Source of the DNA: Actinotignum schaalii FB123-CNA-2
Lineage (GTDB): Bacteria > Actinomycetota > Actinomycetes > Actinomycetales > Actinomycetaceae
DNA: 64,000 bases
Assembly (NCBI RefSeq): GCF_000411135.1
Contig: NZ_KE150262.1
Coordinates: forward strand, 436,770 to 500,769
Direction: 5' to 3'
Below, piece by piece: positions 24,680 through 34,454 of this stretch. The notes beneath the pieces were generated by a model. It ran no database searches. It saw only the letters and a list, made by a program, of their open reading frames with translations, and was not told the origin of the DNA. How positions within the stretch are numbered: the stretch's first letter is position 1; every line of letters begins with the position of its first letter. The position numbers and the translations under genes are program-made.

Positions 24680-26113
24680 GTGACGACACCCGAGAAGCAT
24701 CATGACGGCCCCGTTGGGGACCGCGCGAACAGTGCCAACAAAGACGAGTCCTGCACCACTGACTCCGGTACGACCAGCTCCAAGACCCCCACAACCAAGC
24801 ACGCTATCGACCGCGAGATCGCGCGCCTGGCCCTACCCTCCCTCGGTTCTCTCCTGGCCGAACCACTCCTCGTCGCCACGGATACCGTTATGGTCGGCCA
24901 CCTGGGCACCGGGCCGCTTGCCGGCCTCGCCCTCGCCTCCACAATTCTCACCACCCTCGTGGGGCTGTGCATTTTCCTGGCCTACGCCACCACCTCCGCC
25001 ACCGCCCGCTACGTGGGAGCCGGGCGCATGAAAGCCGCCCTGTCCCAGGGCATGGATGGGCTCTGGCTAGCCGGTACCCTGGGCGTGCTGCTCGGAGCGA
25101 TCCTGGCTATCTGGGCGCCCCAGATTCTGGCGGTCTTCGGGGCGGAGGGAGTCGTTATCACCGAGGGGGCACGCTATTTGCGTTTCTCCGCCGCGGGGCT
25201 CCCCGGTATGCTCGTCGTCCTCGCCGCCACCGGAACTCTGCGCGGGCTCGGGAACACCACCACGCCCTTCAAAGTTTCGGTACTCGGCGCACTCGTCAAC
25301 ATTCCCCTCAACTTCGTTTTCATCTACCCGGCCGGGTTGGGCCTGGCGGGAGCCGGAATCGGTACCGCAGCGGCGCAAACGGTCATGGGCGTGGTCCTTA
25401 CCGGCGTCGTCGTACATCATGCGCGCGAGCACCACGCCCCGCTCGCACCGCGTGGAGTGGGTGTGCTCCGCGCCCTCCACGATTCCGTGCCCCTCATCGT
25501 GCGTTCCGCGGTGCTGCGCGTGCTGATCCTGCTGCAAATAACCGGGGCGACCCAACTCGGCACCGAAGCGCTGGCCGCGAACCAAATCACCATGACGATC
25601 TGGAATTTCGCCTCCTACGGGCTGGACGCCCTCGCCATGGCCGCGCAAATCCTCGTGGGCCAAGCCTCCGGGGCCGGCGACGAATCACGCCTGCGAACGG
25701 TGCTCGGGCGCTGCCTGAGCCGCGGCATGAGCGTCGGCGCGGTGCTGGGCGCGGCCACTGTTCTGACCTCGCCGCTGATCGTGCGGATCATGAGCACCGC
25801 GGGGGACGTGCGCTGGCTGGCTTTCTGGGGGCTCCTCGTCATCGCGGTGTTTTTCCCCATCGCCTCGGTGGCATTTATTCTCGACGGCGTCCTCATTGGC
25901 GCGGGCGATCTTAAAACCCTCGCGTGGATGATGTTTATCCCCCTCGCCCTGTACGGGCCCATGGTGCTCGCTCTGCTGGAATGGACGTCCGGGCAGTCCG
26001 GCTTCATCTGGCTGTGGATCGGCTATGCCGGGGTGTGCATGAACGCGCGGGCCCTGCCCATGTACCTGCGGGTACGCGGGGAAAAGTGGGTGCAGCTCGG
26101 GAGCTCGAGCTAG
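24680..26113 (+). CDS. MATE family efflux transporter
   Basis: A 477-residue membrane protein with about twelve hydrophobic segments in two homologous halves. The MATE signature appears as LPSLGSLLAEPLLVATDTVMVGHLGTGPLAG at the start of the first half and again as QITMTIWNFASYGLDALAMAAQILVGQ in the second. It belongs to the DinF-like branch, which exports drugs or metabolites in exchange for Na+ or H+. The first 40 residues are an unusual polar Thr/Ser/Lys/Asp tail. The start is GTG 24680 with no clear ribosome site. It is divergent from dnaB. Confidence 0.9.
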   Translation: MTTPEKHHDGPVGDRANSANKDESCTTDSGTTSSKTPTTKHAIDREIARLALPSLGSLLAEPLLVATDTVMVGHLGTGPLAGLALASTILTTLVGLCIFLAYATTSATARYVGAGRMKAALSQGMDGLWLAGTLGVLLGAILAIWAPQILAVFGAEGVVITEGARYLRFSAAGLPGMLVVLAATGTLRGLGNTTTPFKVSVLGALVNIPLNFVFIYPAGLGLAGAGIGTAAAQTVMGVVLTGVVVHHAREHHAPLAPRGVGVLRALHDSVPLIVRSAVLRVLILLQITGATQLGTEALAANQITMTIWNFASYGLDALAMAAQILVGQASGAGDESRLRTVLGRCLSRGMSVGAVLGAATVLTSPLIVRIMSTAGDVRWLAFWGLLVIAVFFPIASVAFILDGVLIGAGDLKTLAWMMFIPLALYGPMVLALLEWTSGQSGFIWLWIGYAGVCMNARALPMYLRVRGEKWVQLGSSS

Positions 26114-26156
26114 GCCATGGCCCAGGGCCGGGGAGGTAGGGCGCCGGACCCGGTAT

Positions 26157-26213
26157 GTGTTTTCCGGGGTGTACTGCGGATGTCGTACATACGAAGTACA
26201 CCTCCGAAAACAC
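26157..26213. repeat. Long imperfect inverted repeat after the MATE gene
   Basis: GTGTTTTCCGGGGTGTACT at 26157-26175 is complementary, with a few mismatches, to the stretch ending GAAAACAC at 26213, and the centre contains the small palindrome ATGTCGTACAT. It lies between convergent MATE and rplI genes, and its T-poor flanks make it an unusual terminator. In 26114-26446 only this and the next hairpin are seen. Confidence 0.5.
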
Positions 26214-26382
26214 CTAGCACCCCCGCTGGTGCCAGTGTGACTTCTGAGGTTCTTGTGGAAGGTGACCCGTGGCCCGTGATTCGTAGAGCACGTGACTCGT
26301 GGAGCCCGTGGGAGTGCGAACAGGCGTGGTACGGCAACGGGCACGGTAGCAGCGGCAGCACGAAACTTGCCCGGGCAGCACA

Positions 26383-26418
26383 AAGGCGGGGGAGACCACA
26401 TCCGGTCTCCCCCGCCTT
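26383..26418. terminator. Strong hairpin ending the rpsF-ssb-rpsR-rplI block
   Basis: AAGGCGGGGGAGACC (26383-26397) and GGTCTCCCCCGCCTT (26404-26418) form a perfect 15-bp stem with a 6-base loop, 28 bases after the rplI stop on the minus strand. Confidence 0.7.
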
Positions 26419-26446
26419 CGCGTGCTGATCAGCTAGCTATCAGCTA

Positions 26447-26902
26447 TTACTTCTTGGGTGCACGCAGCACATCCACCTGAAGGGATGCCGTGACATCCTC
26501 ATGCACCCGCACCTTGGCGGTGTAGCTGCCCAGGGACTTGATCGGGGAGGCAAGCGTAATCCAACGCTTGTCCACCGGCTTGCCCACGGTTTCAGTGGCG
26601 GCTTCGGCAATGTCCTTGGAGGTCACCGCACCGAAGAGGCGGCCGTTTTCACCGGCGGCCTTCTTCACCTGCACCACGGCTTCGTTGAGCGCATCGCGCA
26701 GCGCGTGCGCGGCTTCCAGATCGGTGATGGAGCGCTTGCGGCGCGCTTCGGCCATCTGGTCGATCTGCTTCTGGGCACCCTTGGTCCACGGAGTGGCGTA
26801 GCCACGCGGCAGCAGGTAGTTACGGCCGTAGCCGTCCTTGACGGTGACAACGTCACCGGCGGTGCCGAGGCGTTCGACGTCGTGCGTAAGAATGAGCTTC
26901 AT
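26447..26902 (-). CDS. rplI: 50S ribosomal protein L9
   Basis: A 151-residue L9. The N-terminal rRNA-binding domain is clear (KLILTHDVERLGTAGDVVTVKDGYGRNYLLP), joined by a long helix (about residues 40-75) to the C-terminal domain ending VDVLRAPKK. L9 sits at the base of the L1 stalk and limits frameshifting. AGGAGGC precedes ATG 26902, 11 bases after the rpsR stop. Confidence 0.97.
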   Translation of the reverse strand: MKLILTHDVERLGTAGDVVTVKDGYGRNYLLPRGYATPWTKGAQKQIDQMAEARRKRSITDLEAAHALRDALNEAVVQVKKAAGENGRLFGAVTSKDIAEAATETVGKPVDKRWITLASPIKSLGSYTAKVRVHEDVTASLQVDVLRAPKK

Positions 26903-26913
26903 TATGTGCCTCC

Positions 26914-27153
26914 TTAGCGAGCGTTGCTCGAGTAGGGAAGCAGAGCCATCTCACGGGCGTTCTTAATCGCCTTGGCGATCTTGCGCTGCTCCTGAACGTT
27001 GACACCGGTCACGCGGCGGGCGCGGATCTTGCCGCGGTCCGAAATGAACTTGCGCAGCGTAGCGGTGTCCTTGTAGTCAATATTGCCGACCTTGATGGCC
27101 TTCACCGGAGCGGTCTTCCGCTTCAACGGCTTGCGAAGATGTCCCTTCGCCAT
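26914..27153 (-). CDS. rpsR: 30S ribosomal protein S18
   Basis: A 79-residue S18, a primary 16S rRNA binder that pairs with S6 on the platform. The family core is present: [26 protein letters not shown], then [20 protein letters not shown]. There is no CxxC zinc motif at the N-terminus, so this is the zinc-independent form. It lies between ssb and rplI; a 161-base gap separates it from ssb and may contain a promoter. Confidence 0.97.
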   Translation of the reverse strand: MAKGHLRKPLKRKTAPVKAIKVGNIDYKDTATLRKFISDRGKIRARRVTGVNVQEQRKIAKAIKNAREMALLPYSSNAR

Positions 27154-27314
27154 AGTTGTCTCCTAATGTTGCTGCGACTCGTGCCTAGCGCAATCCCCGT
27201 GAATCCCGCGCGTTACACTGCGCGGCGCGCTGCGGGGCGGTTGCCCGAGTCAAAATGTCAATAACTGGTGTGTGCGTAATCCCGAAAATCTAGAACTGAA
27301 ATCCAGACGGAAAT

Positions 27315-27887
27315 TTAGAACGGGGGCATATCGTCGAAAGCGGAACCGCCCTGCGGGGCTTGCGGCTGCTGGCTCCACGGATCGTAAGCCGAGCCGCCCT
27401 GCGGAGCGTTGTAGCTGGCCTGACCCCCGTAGGAGCCCTGCCCGCCCTGGCCGCTTGGCGCACCTTGACCGCCCGGGTTCTGGCCGTAGCCACCCTGGTT
27501 GCCGCGGTTGTAATTACCGCCGCCACTGGTTTTCGTGACCTGGGCCTTGGCGTAACGCAGCGAGGGCCCGATTTCATCAACCTGAAGTTCCAGACCTTCG
27601 CGCTGTTCTCCGTTCTGGGTCTGGTAACGGTTGACCGTAAGCCGGCCCGTTACCAGCACGCGCATGCCCTTGGACAGCGATTCGGCGACATTCTCCGCGT
27701 AGTCACGCCACGCCGAGCACCGCACGAACATTGGCTCGCCATCTTCCCACTGATCAGTTTGGGCATTGCGCTTGCGCGGGGTGGAAGCAACCGTGAAGCT
27801 CGCGACCGCCACACCACCTGACGTGAAACGCATTTCCGGATCGGCGGTGAGGTTACCGACGATCGTAATGACCGGTTCGTTTGCCAT
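27315..27887 (-). CDS. ssb: Single-stranded DNA-binding protein
   Basis: A 190-residue SSB. Residues 1-110 are the OB fold ([28 protein letters not shown]...). A long Gly/Gln/Asn-rich low-complexity linker follows, and the protein ends with the acidic tip DDMPPF that binds partner repair and replication proteins. It protects ssDNA at the fork. It sits in the conserved rpsF-ssb-rpsR-rplI order, 57 bases after rpsF. Confidence 0.97.
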   Translation of the reverse strand: MANEPVITIVGNLTADPEMRFTSGGVAVASFTVASTPRKRNAQTDQWEDGEPMFVRCSAWRDYAENVAESLSKGMRVLVTGRLTVNRYQTQNGEQREGLELQVDEIGPSLRYAKAQVTKTSGGGNYNRGNQGGYGQNPGGQGAPSGQGGQGSYGGQASYNAPQGGSAYDPWSQQPQAPQGGSAFDDMPPF

Positions 27888-27944
27888 AATCGCTCCTATT
27901 ACCCCGTTGTTTTCTCAGATTCGGTTCTTACGCTGGTGGTACGT

Positions 27945-28235
27945 TTACTTTGCTTCGCGACGCAGGAGCTTGATGCGGAGCACGTCCTCATTGAGGCCGA
28001 GCTGGCGGTCAAGTTCGCTTGCAGTTGCGGGAGTCGCCTTCATATCGACGACGACGTAAATACCCTCGGAGTGCTTGTTAATGTCATAAGCAAGCTTCCG
28101 GCGGCCCCAAATATCGACCTTTTCCAGTTCGCCGCCCTCATTGGGGACAACCTGGAGCAGCTTCTGAACGTTGGTCGACAAATTACGTTCGTCAACGTTC
28201 GGAGAAAGGATGATCATCATCTCGTATTCACGCAT
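27945..28235 (-). CDS. rpsF: 30S ribosomal protein S6
   Basis: A 96-residue S6, beginning MREYEMMIILSPNVDERN and containing VDIWGRRKLAYDINKHSEGIY, the strand-turn that binds S18. It is the first gene of the S6-SSB-S18-L9 block on the minus strand; AGGAGGTGG precedes ATG 28235. In other bacteria a leader structure bound by S6-S18 controls this operon; none is obvious in 28236-28522, which otherwise holds the promoter region shared with the TetR gene. Confidence 0.97.
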   Translation of the reverse strand: MREYEMMIILSPNVDERNLSTNVQKLLQVVPNEGGELEKVDIWGRRKLAYDINKHSEGIYVVVDMKATPATASELDRQLGLNEDVLRIKLLRREAK

Positions 28236-28522
28236 GTCTACCCACCTCCTCTGGTCTAAACGGCCGCGGTCCGTCCGCGGCAGAAGGGTTATGCGTTGAC
28301 CGGCCCGTTCGCATGCTTAGGCCCGCGAACAGATAGGTCAGTCCCTCAGTCTAGCCGGTACCGGCAGTGTTTTCCAGATGGTTAAATATGGAGCGGCCCA
28401 CGCCTTTTCGCCTGTATTTCCGTGAGAATCCCGGCCCTGAACGCAGGGGGAACGGTAGACTTTCCCTAGGTCGCTCCACCGCTATTGTGGCGGCCTACCG
28501 GGCACAAACACAGGAGCGAGCT

Positions 28523-29194
28523 ATGAGTGAAGGTGAAGCACCCACCACGCGGGAAAAGCTGCTGGATGCGGCCCGCGCGCAACTTGACCGCGCTGGCGGC
28601 GAACAACTTTCTATGCGCGCGATCGCTCGCTCCCTGGAGCTTTCCCCGGGTGCTCCCTACCGCCACGTACGCTCTCGCGAAGAACTCCTCACCGCCCTGG
28701 CGGCCGAAGCCTACCGCGACCTGGCCGGAGCGATGCGCCGGGCGGCGGACCAGAAAATATCGGGGCGGGAACGCTGGGTGGCGGCCTGGCGTGCCGCCCA
28801 CACCTGGGCCCTTGCTTACCCGAATCGTTTCTCGCTTATTTACGGTGCCAGCGCCATTGATTTTTCCAATCCGGAAATGACCACGGCCGCGGCCCTGCGC
28901 GTCCCCCTCGAATTGGCTCGCATCGCCAAAGGTGGGCGCAATAAAGCCCTGACCGGCCCGGAAACCCGCGCGCTCGGGGTGGATTTGTGGCGGATTCGCA
29001 TGACCTTCGGTTCCCTCGATGCGGAGCTGGCCGAGCTCCCAGACGGCCTCATCGTCTCCGTGATCCGCGCGTGGACGGAACTGGTAGGAACCATCACCCT
29101 GGAGATGACCGAAAGATACGCCGGTTTGTTCGACGACCACCTCGGCTACCTTGATACGGTCGCCAACCAGTGGGCGGGCACCCTCCAGCTCTAG
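28523..29194 (+). CDS. TetR/AcrR family transcriptional regulator
   Basis: A 223-residue regulator. The N-terminal HTH is typical (TREKLLDAARAQLDRAGGEQLSMRAIARSLELSPGAPYRHVRSREELL). The C-terminal ligand domain contains RYRAAHTWALAYPNRFSLIYG-like residues (WRAAHTWALAYPNRF), matching the WHG-type TetR C-terminal domain. ATG 28523 is supported by AGGAGCGAG; the open frame continues 156 bases upstream without support. The target and ligand are unknown; no adjacent efflux gene shares its strand. Confidence 0.85.
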   Translation: MSEGEAPTTREKLLDAARAQLDRAGGEQLSMRAIARSLELSPGAPYRHVRSREELLTALAAEAYRDLAGAMRRAADQKISGRERWVAAWRAAHTWALAYPNRFSLIYGASAIDFSNPEMTTAAALRVPLELARIAKGGRNKALTGPETRALGVDLWRIRMTFGSLDAELAELPDGLIVSVIRAWTELVGTITLEMTERYAGLFDDHLGYLDTVANQWAGTLQL

Positions 29195-29258
29195 GTCACC
29201 GTTCAGGCGGGCCGCAGGCAGGCGGCAGGCCAAACTTGGGGCACCCGGTGAACCAGCT

Positions 29259-30344
29259 TTAGGCCAGCGGTAGGCCGGACTCCGCTCCGGTCACGCGCGC
29301 GTGCAGCTCGACCACCTCCGCGGCGCGCCCGGTAGGAGCGGGCCCGAACGCAGCAATGAAGCGCGTGGTGGCGTGGCCGGTGCGGGCGTCGTCGTACTGT
29401 GCCAACCATCGTTGCATTTTCTCGCGCGCAACCGGATCGCAGAGCGCCGACGACGCATCGTACTCGGGCCAGCGCACGCCGGGCGCCGCCATCCCAACTC
29501 GCCAGGGTTTGGCGGTGAGGCGGGCCCGGTACGATTCGTACACGCGGCACAGGCGCATATAGAGCGGGTCGGAACCGAGCTGGTTGAGGATCATCTGCGC
29601 TTCCCCGGAGTCCGCGGCAATACCTTCAACCGCCACGATGACGCGGAAACCTTTGAAGGTGCGGTAAACGAAAATCGGCCAGGCCGCATTGAGGCGCGCG
29701 AAGTGCTCGATACGGTCAAAAGCGATGAGCTCGGCTTCGATCATGTACTGGCGTACCGGAGCTGTTTCGGTGATGAGCCCCGGGATGGAGGCGGGATCGG
29801 GTGCGGCGGGCAATGCGGTAGTCGATGCCGGTTCCGGTGCGGGATCAAAAGCCGATCCGGCGGGCCGCTCCTGTTTCTGCGCGCCGAACCTGAAAAGTCG
29901 AGCGAAGAAACCGGGCTTCTTGGGGGATCCTGCCGCATGTTCCCCGGCTCGCCTACCGGCTCGTTTGCGGCCGCGGGCGCGGGCTGCTTCTTCTAATTCG
30001 GGAACGTCCACATCCGCGATGAGGATATCCGAGGTATTGAGAACTTCGGCTCCGTAGCGGTTCCGGGTTATCGCACAGGTGGGGGTGCCGTTAACCTCGC
30101 TGAGAACAGAAAGAATCTCTTCGCGCAGCGGGGTGCCCGGATAGTATTCCGCGCGAGCCTGGCGCTCGCGGGGAAAATGACCGAGCTCGGTAATGCGATC
30201 AACGAGGCGCTGCAGCCGCACCTTCGCGACTTTTTGCGCTTCTTCTCCCGAATTCGCGGACCAGCCCCATTGCGCCACCGTGGCCGGCCCCGAGGTGGTA
30301 GATACCGGGGCGCTCTCCCGCGCCCAGAAGGGATAGATCTTCAT
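29259..30344 (-). CDS. Unknown protein with primase-like (AEP-like) motifs
   Basis: A 361-residue soluble protein. An N-terminal part contains ITRNRYGAEVLNTSDILIADVDVPE with the pair D111/D113; a long Ala/Pro-rich linker (about 120-205) follows; the C-terminal half has FVYRTFKGFRVIVAV and DPLYMRLCRVYESYRARLTAKPWR. A DxD strand, a separated conserved YRT...G strand and a basic R-rich block is an arrangement seen in archaeo-eukaryotic primase-like proteins. That assignment is inference and no sure family name is given. ATG 30344 is a reasonable start. It is alone between the convergent TetR gene and the penicillin-binding protein. Confidence 0.55.
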   Translation of the reverse strand: MKIYPFWARESAPVSTTSGPATVAQWGWSANSGEEAQKVAKVRLQRLVDRITELGHFPRERQARAEYYPGTPLREEILSVLSEVNGTPTCAITRNRYGAEVLNTSDILIADVDVPELEEAARARGRKRAGRRAGEHAAGSPKKPGFFARLFRFGAQKQERPAGSAFDPAPEPASTTALPAAPDPASIPGLITETAPVRQYMIEAELIAFDRIEHFARLNAAWPIFVYRTFKGFRVIVAVEGIAADSGEAQMILNQLGSDPLYMRLCRVYESYRARLTAKPWRVGMAAPGVRWPEYDASSALCDPVAREKMQRWLAQYDDARTGHATTRFIAAFGPAPTGRAAEVVELHARVTGAESGLPLA

Positions 30345-30412
30345 GACTCCAGTCTAAAACGCGGGTGGCTCACACTTCGAGAGTGCGGAGCAACCTAGCC
30401 CACTAGCCGCAC

Positions 30413-32677
30413 TCACCCAACCGCACCGGGAACGCGCTCACGTTCGGCCGGCTCGGTGGGCAGCGGGATCGTTTCCGTGGGCGGGGCGGGCATCCGGGTG
30501 GGCTGCAGCTCCGGGGGCACGGTCGCGCTCGGTTCCGGCTCCTGCGGTGCCTCGGTGGCCGGCGCGGGCTGCTCGGTAGGCTCCACGCTCGGTTCGGGCG
30601 TCGTCGTTACTTCTTCCACCGGTTCGGGGCGCGTGGGGCGGTAGCTGGGGCGCTTGTCCCCAATAAGCTCCGGTTCGGGGAATTTCGGCAAATCCATACC
30701 GCCCGTCACGGCCTTCATGAAGTCCACCCACATATCCACCGGGTAGCCGTTCCCGCCGATACCCCACGGGTAGGCACCCCAGCCGCCCAGCGATTCCTCC
30801 TCACCGTTCGGCCCGATCTGGAACATATTCACCGTGGTAATAATCTTCGGGTTGTAGCCCACGAACCACGCGGATTTCAAGTCCGTGGAAGTTCCGGTTT
30901 TCCCGGCCACCTGGAAGCCGAGCCGTCCGGCCCGATCCGCGGTCCCGCGCGGGCCGGTGGGCTCCCGGAGCAGTTCGTTGAGATTATCGGCAACACGCTG
31001 GTCGAGCACCCGCTTACCGGCCGTATCCGCACGGTATACCACGGTGCCCTGCGCGTCACGCACCTCGCTGACCAGGTGGAGAGGCACACTCACGCCGCGG
31101 TTGGCAAACCCGGCGAAAGCCTGGGTGAGTTCCTTATTGGTGGGCGAAGCCGAACCGAGCACATTGGTGAGGGAATTATCCAGGCCCGGCGTGGTCTCCG
31201 GGATTCCGGCCTCAATCGCGGCGGCGCGGGTATTGCGCGGCCCCACTTCCTCGTTGAGCTGCGCGTAGTAGGTATTCACCGAGTTCGCGGTAGCTGTGCG
31301 CATATTGATATTGCCCATATTGGCGTCGTCGAAATTACTGATCGTGATATCGCCAATTTTCAATTCCGCGGGGGAATTGTAATAGGTGCCGTCGATGGAT
31401 TTGCCCTGCTTGAGGGCCGCGAGCGCGCCGAAGGGTTTGAATGTTGATCCGGCCTGAGCGCGATCCTGCGTGACGGTATTGCGCTGGCGTTCCTGGTAGT
31501 CCGCGCCGGCGTACATCGCGTAAATACCTCCGGTGGAGGGGTCCGCGGAAAGCATGCCCACGTAGTTGTTCTCCGGGCGGTCCTTGGGGAGAGCATTGAC
31601 GACATCGACCGCGGCCTGCTGCATGGTCGGGTCTATTGTGGTGACAATCGTATAGCCACCCCGGTTGAGGCTGTCCTCGGTGAACTTTTCCGTGGCGATA
31701 AGTTCCTGCTGGGCGGCGGCCAGCAGGTAGCCGTTCGTTCCGCTGAATTGCTTGGCTGCAACATACTCGATGGTTGCGGGCATGGTGGCGGCCGCGGCCT
31801 GCTCAGCGGTGATATAGCCGTCTTCGAGCATGCGGTTAATGACACGGTCGAAACGTTGGGCGGCTCGCTCCGGATCAACCGCCGGGTCCCAGGCGGAGGG
31901 CGCCGGAATAACCGCGGTGAGGAGCGCGGCCTGATCCAGGCTCAGCTGCGCGGCGGGGATCCCGAAGTAGTTCTGGGCCGCGCTTTCAATCCCGTAGGCG
32001 CCGCGCCCGAAGTAAATCGTATTGAGGTAGTTTTCCAGAATGTCCTGCTTGGAGGAATTGCGATCCACCTTGACCGCGAGTACGGCTTCTTTCACTTTGC
32101 CGATGTAATCGGTGGTGGTGCCCAGGTAGTAGTTTTCCACGTACTGCTGGGTGAGGGTGGAGCCGCCCTGGCGCGCCCCGCCGCGAATATTATTGACGAC
32201 GGCGCGCGCAATGCCACCCAGGTCAATCCCGGAATTGGAGTAGAAGGTGCGGTCTTCGGAAGCAACCACCGCATTTCCCACATAATCGGGCAGGGTTTCC
32301 AGGGGGACCGGGGTGCGGTTCACCTCGTACATGCTGCCCAATTCGGTGCTGCCATCGCGGTAGTAGAGAGTGGTTTTTTCCGCGGTCGCAATATCATCGG
32401 GGCTGGGGACAGGTAGGAAAATATAGAGGGTCACCAGGGCAACCAGCCCGCCGAAGCCCAGGGTGAAGAACAGCCCGAGCACGAAACGCCACGAGGGAAT
32501 CCAGCGGTGAATCGGCCCCTTGCCGCGGCGCGGATAATTCCATACGGAGCGCTTGCGGCGCGCGCCAGCGCCGGGTCCGCCCCGGCGCGCTCCGGCACGA
32601 CCCGCGGGAACTGCGCCGCGCCCAGCTTGCGTGCGCGTGCGCTCCTTCTGTGTCCGACCCGTTCGCGTTCCAGCCAT
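30413..32677 (-). CDS. Class A penicillin-binding protein (transglycosylase/transpeptidase)
   Basis: A 754-residue bifunctional peptidoglycan synthase. A basic cytoplasmic tail (1-60) and one transmembrane helix (VLGLFFTLGFGGLVALVTLYIFL) lead to the GT51 domain with catalytic glutamate in VASEDRTFY and QGGSTLTQQ. The transpeptidase domain carries SxxK as GSTFK, SxN as ANSVN and KTGT. The last 110 residues are a Pro/Thr/Glu-rich extracytoplasmic tail. It polymerises lipid II and crosslinks the wall outside the membrane. GGGAGTAA precedes ATG 32677. It resembles PonA1-type proteins of actinobacteria. Confidence 0.93.
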   Translation of the reverse strand: MAGTRTGRTQKERTRTQAGRGAVPAGRAGARRGGPGAGARRKRSVWNYPRRGKGPIHRWIPSWRFVLGLFFTLGFGGLVALVTLYIFLPVPSPDDIATAEKTTLYYRDGSTELGSMYEVNRTPVPLETLPDYVGNAVVASEDRTFYSNSGIDLGGIARAVVNNIRGGARQGGSTLTQQYVENYYLGTTTDYIGKVKEAVLAVKVDRNSSKQDILENYLNTIYFGRGAYGIESAAQNYFGIPAAQLSLDQAALLTAVIPAPSAWDPAVDPERAAQRFDRVINRMLEDGYITAEQAAAATMPATIEYVAAKQFSGTNGYLLAAAQQELIATEKFTEDSLNRGGYTIVTTIDPTMQQAAVDVVNALPKDRPENNYVGMLSADPSTGGIYAMYAGADYQERQRNTVTQDRAQAGSTFKPFGALAALKQGKSIDGTYYNSPAELKIGDITISNFDDANMGNINMRTATANSVNTYYAQLNEEVGPRNTRAAAIEAGIPETTPGLDNSLTNVLGSASPTNKELTQAFAGFANRGVSVPLHLVSEVRDAQGTVVYRADTAGKRVLDQRVADNLNELLREPTGPRGTADRAGRLGFQVAGKTGTSTDLKSAWFVGYNPKIITTVNMFQIGPNGEEESLGGWGAYPWGIGGNGYPVDMWVDFMKAVTGGMDLPKFPEPELIGDKRPSYRPTRPEPVEEVTTTPEPSVEPTEQPAPATEAPQEPEPSATVPPELQPTRMPAPPTETIPLPTEPAERERVPGAVG

Positions 32678-32827
32678 CGTTACTCCCTACCGGCGCGCGG
32701 TCGCGCCGCGTATCTAGTCTGCCTCAGGTCACGCGCTCGTGGCTAACCCGCGTGGTCCAAGCTACCCGCAACGCCTGCGACCCGCCGCCCCGCGCTGAAC
32801 CGGAGTTGCGCGGCGCCGCAACCGCAG

Positions 32828-34237
32828 CTACCCGCGGATCCCTTTCTTACGACGCCGCGAAATCTTCCGCAGGTCCCGCATCTTGGTTCGCACCTCGGAA
32901 TCCCGCGAAGTGAAATCCCGGTAGATCTCGCGCACCGGTTCATCAAGATCGTAAACGCCGCGATCCGCCCGGGTTTTCGCATTCGATTCGGGCACGAGGA
33001 AAGCCTCCACCCAGCGCGAACGCGACGAAGAATCCACGAAAATTGCCTTGATAAACAGGGTGAGCGGAACAGCAAGAATAGTTCCGAGCGGCCCGAGCAC
33101 CACCGCCCAGAACAGCAGCGACAGGAAAGTGACGGTAGTAGATAGTCCCACCGCATCCCCCACGATCTTCGGCTGCAGCACGCCCTGAATCGTGACATTA
33201 AGGAAGGTGAAAATCACCAGAATCCACAGCGCGGTGGCCGGCCCACTATCCACCAGGCCCATGAGCGCCGGCGGAATCACGCCGAGGATGAAACCAATAT
33301 TCGGAATGTAATTCGTAACAAAGGTCCACAGCGCCCAGGCCAGTGCCAACGGAATCCCCAACCACATCATGACGAAATAATTGAGGGTGGAGACCAGCAA
33401 CCCGAAGAGGGTGGCCACCAGCCAGTATTGGCGCACCCGCCCTTCGAAGGAGGCCAGGGCACGGTAGAGATCCGGATCGTGATCGCGCACGATATGGGCG
33501 CGCGCCGGCACGGACAGCGTGTCAATCGTGATGAAGAAAATCGCGAGCGCCAGCACAAACATGAGGCTCCCCACGCTCATGAGCGCCCCGGACGCCTGGC
33601 TGAGCAGCGAAATAATCGTGTCCATATTGAGCACGTCGCCCAGGCGCTGGCTGAGCTGATCGGTGCTGAGCCCCAAGCTTTCCAGCCAGGTCATGGTGTC
33701 CTGGAAAAGCTTCGTGAATTTATCTTCGTAGCTCATGAGGGTGCGCGGCAGCCCGGCCAGGGACCACGCCGTCAAACCCACCACCGCGAGGAGCACCACC
33801 ACAATAATGGAGACGGTCAGCGTTCCGGACAGCCACCGCGGCACGTGGTGGCGCAGCAGCAGGCGGTGTACCGGGCGCACCGTCAGCACCAGGGTGAGGG
33901 CCAGGAACACCGGCCCCACAAAATCGTGAATGAGGTAGAGACCCACGCAGACGATGGTGAGGAGCGCCGCCGCGTGCAGCAGCTTCACCCCGAAATCCCC
34001 GCCGCTACTCCCGTCCGCACCGCGCCCGGCCTCCGAGTTCCCAGAGCCGCTTTGGTCACCGCCGCCGGAATTCTCCGCATCGCTTACCTTTCCCAAGGCC
34101 GACGACGCCGCCCCTCCGGCGCTCTCCTCACCGCCACTATCGCTACCCGCCCGGGAGCCAGCAACCTGGGTGGGCAGGGTGTTAATAGCCTGGGCAATAC
34201 GATCACGTGGAATATCACCTGGTCGAGTGGCGGCCAT
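32828..34237 (-). CDS. AI-2E family transporter (UPF0118 permease)
   Basis: About 469 residues with roughly eight hydrophobic segments. The family signature regions are seen: the paired segments FVGPVFLALTLVLTVRPVHR and the C-terminal LALAWALWTFVTNYIPNIGFILGVIPPALMG, then IVGDAVGLSTTVTFLSLLFWAVVLGPLGTILAVPL. The first 90 residues are a Ser/Gly-rich cytoplasmic tail. Members export AI-2 or act as Na+/H+ or other antiporters; the substrate is not predictable. ATG 34237 is preferred to 34288 because CGGAGGATCCT directly precedes it. Confidence 0.85.
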   Translation of the reverse strand: MAATRPGDIPRDRIAQAINTLPTQVAGSRAGSDSGGEESAGGAASSALGKVSDAENSGGGDQSGSGNSEAGRGADGSSGGDFGVKLLHAAALLTIVCVGLYLIHDFVGPVFLALTLVLTVRPVHRLLLRHHVPRWLSGTLTVSIIVVVLLAVVGLTAWSLAGLPRTLMSYEDKFTKLFQDTMTWLESLGLSTDQLSQRLGDVLNMDTIISLLSQASGALMSVGSLMFVLALAIFFITIDTLSVPARAHIVRDHDPDLYRALASFEGRVRQYWLVATLFGLLVSTLNYFVMMWLGIPLALAWALWTFVTNYIPNIGFILGVIPPALMGLVDSGPATALWILVIFTFLNVTIQGVLQPKIVGDAVGLSTTVTFLSLLFWAVVLGPLGTILAVPLTLFIKAIFVDSSSRSRWVEAFLVPESNAKTRADRGVYDLDEPVREIYRDFTSRDSEVRTKMRDLRKISRRRKKGIRG

Positions 34238-34454
34238 AGGATCCTCCGTCCTGGTGGGAGTCCCGGTGGCGGATGCGCGCCGGGTCATTTACTTCTTATC
34301 TTGCCAGTTTTCCACACCCCGCACGGAGGTCCCACGCCCCGCAGGAAAGTACCGCGCGGGCCGCGGTGGCGTCGTCGTACTAAAAACGCGGCGGCACGGG
34401 CGAAACCGCGGCAGCTAGAACGGAACCACCGCAGTTAGCGCGGAATAGCCGCGG

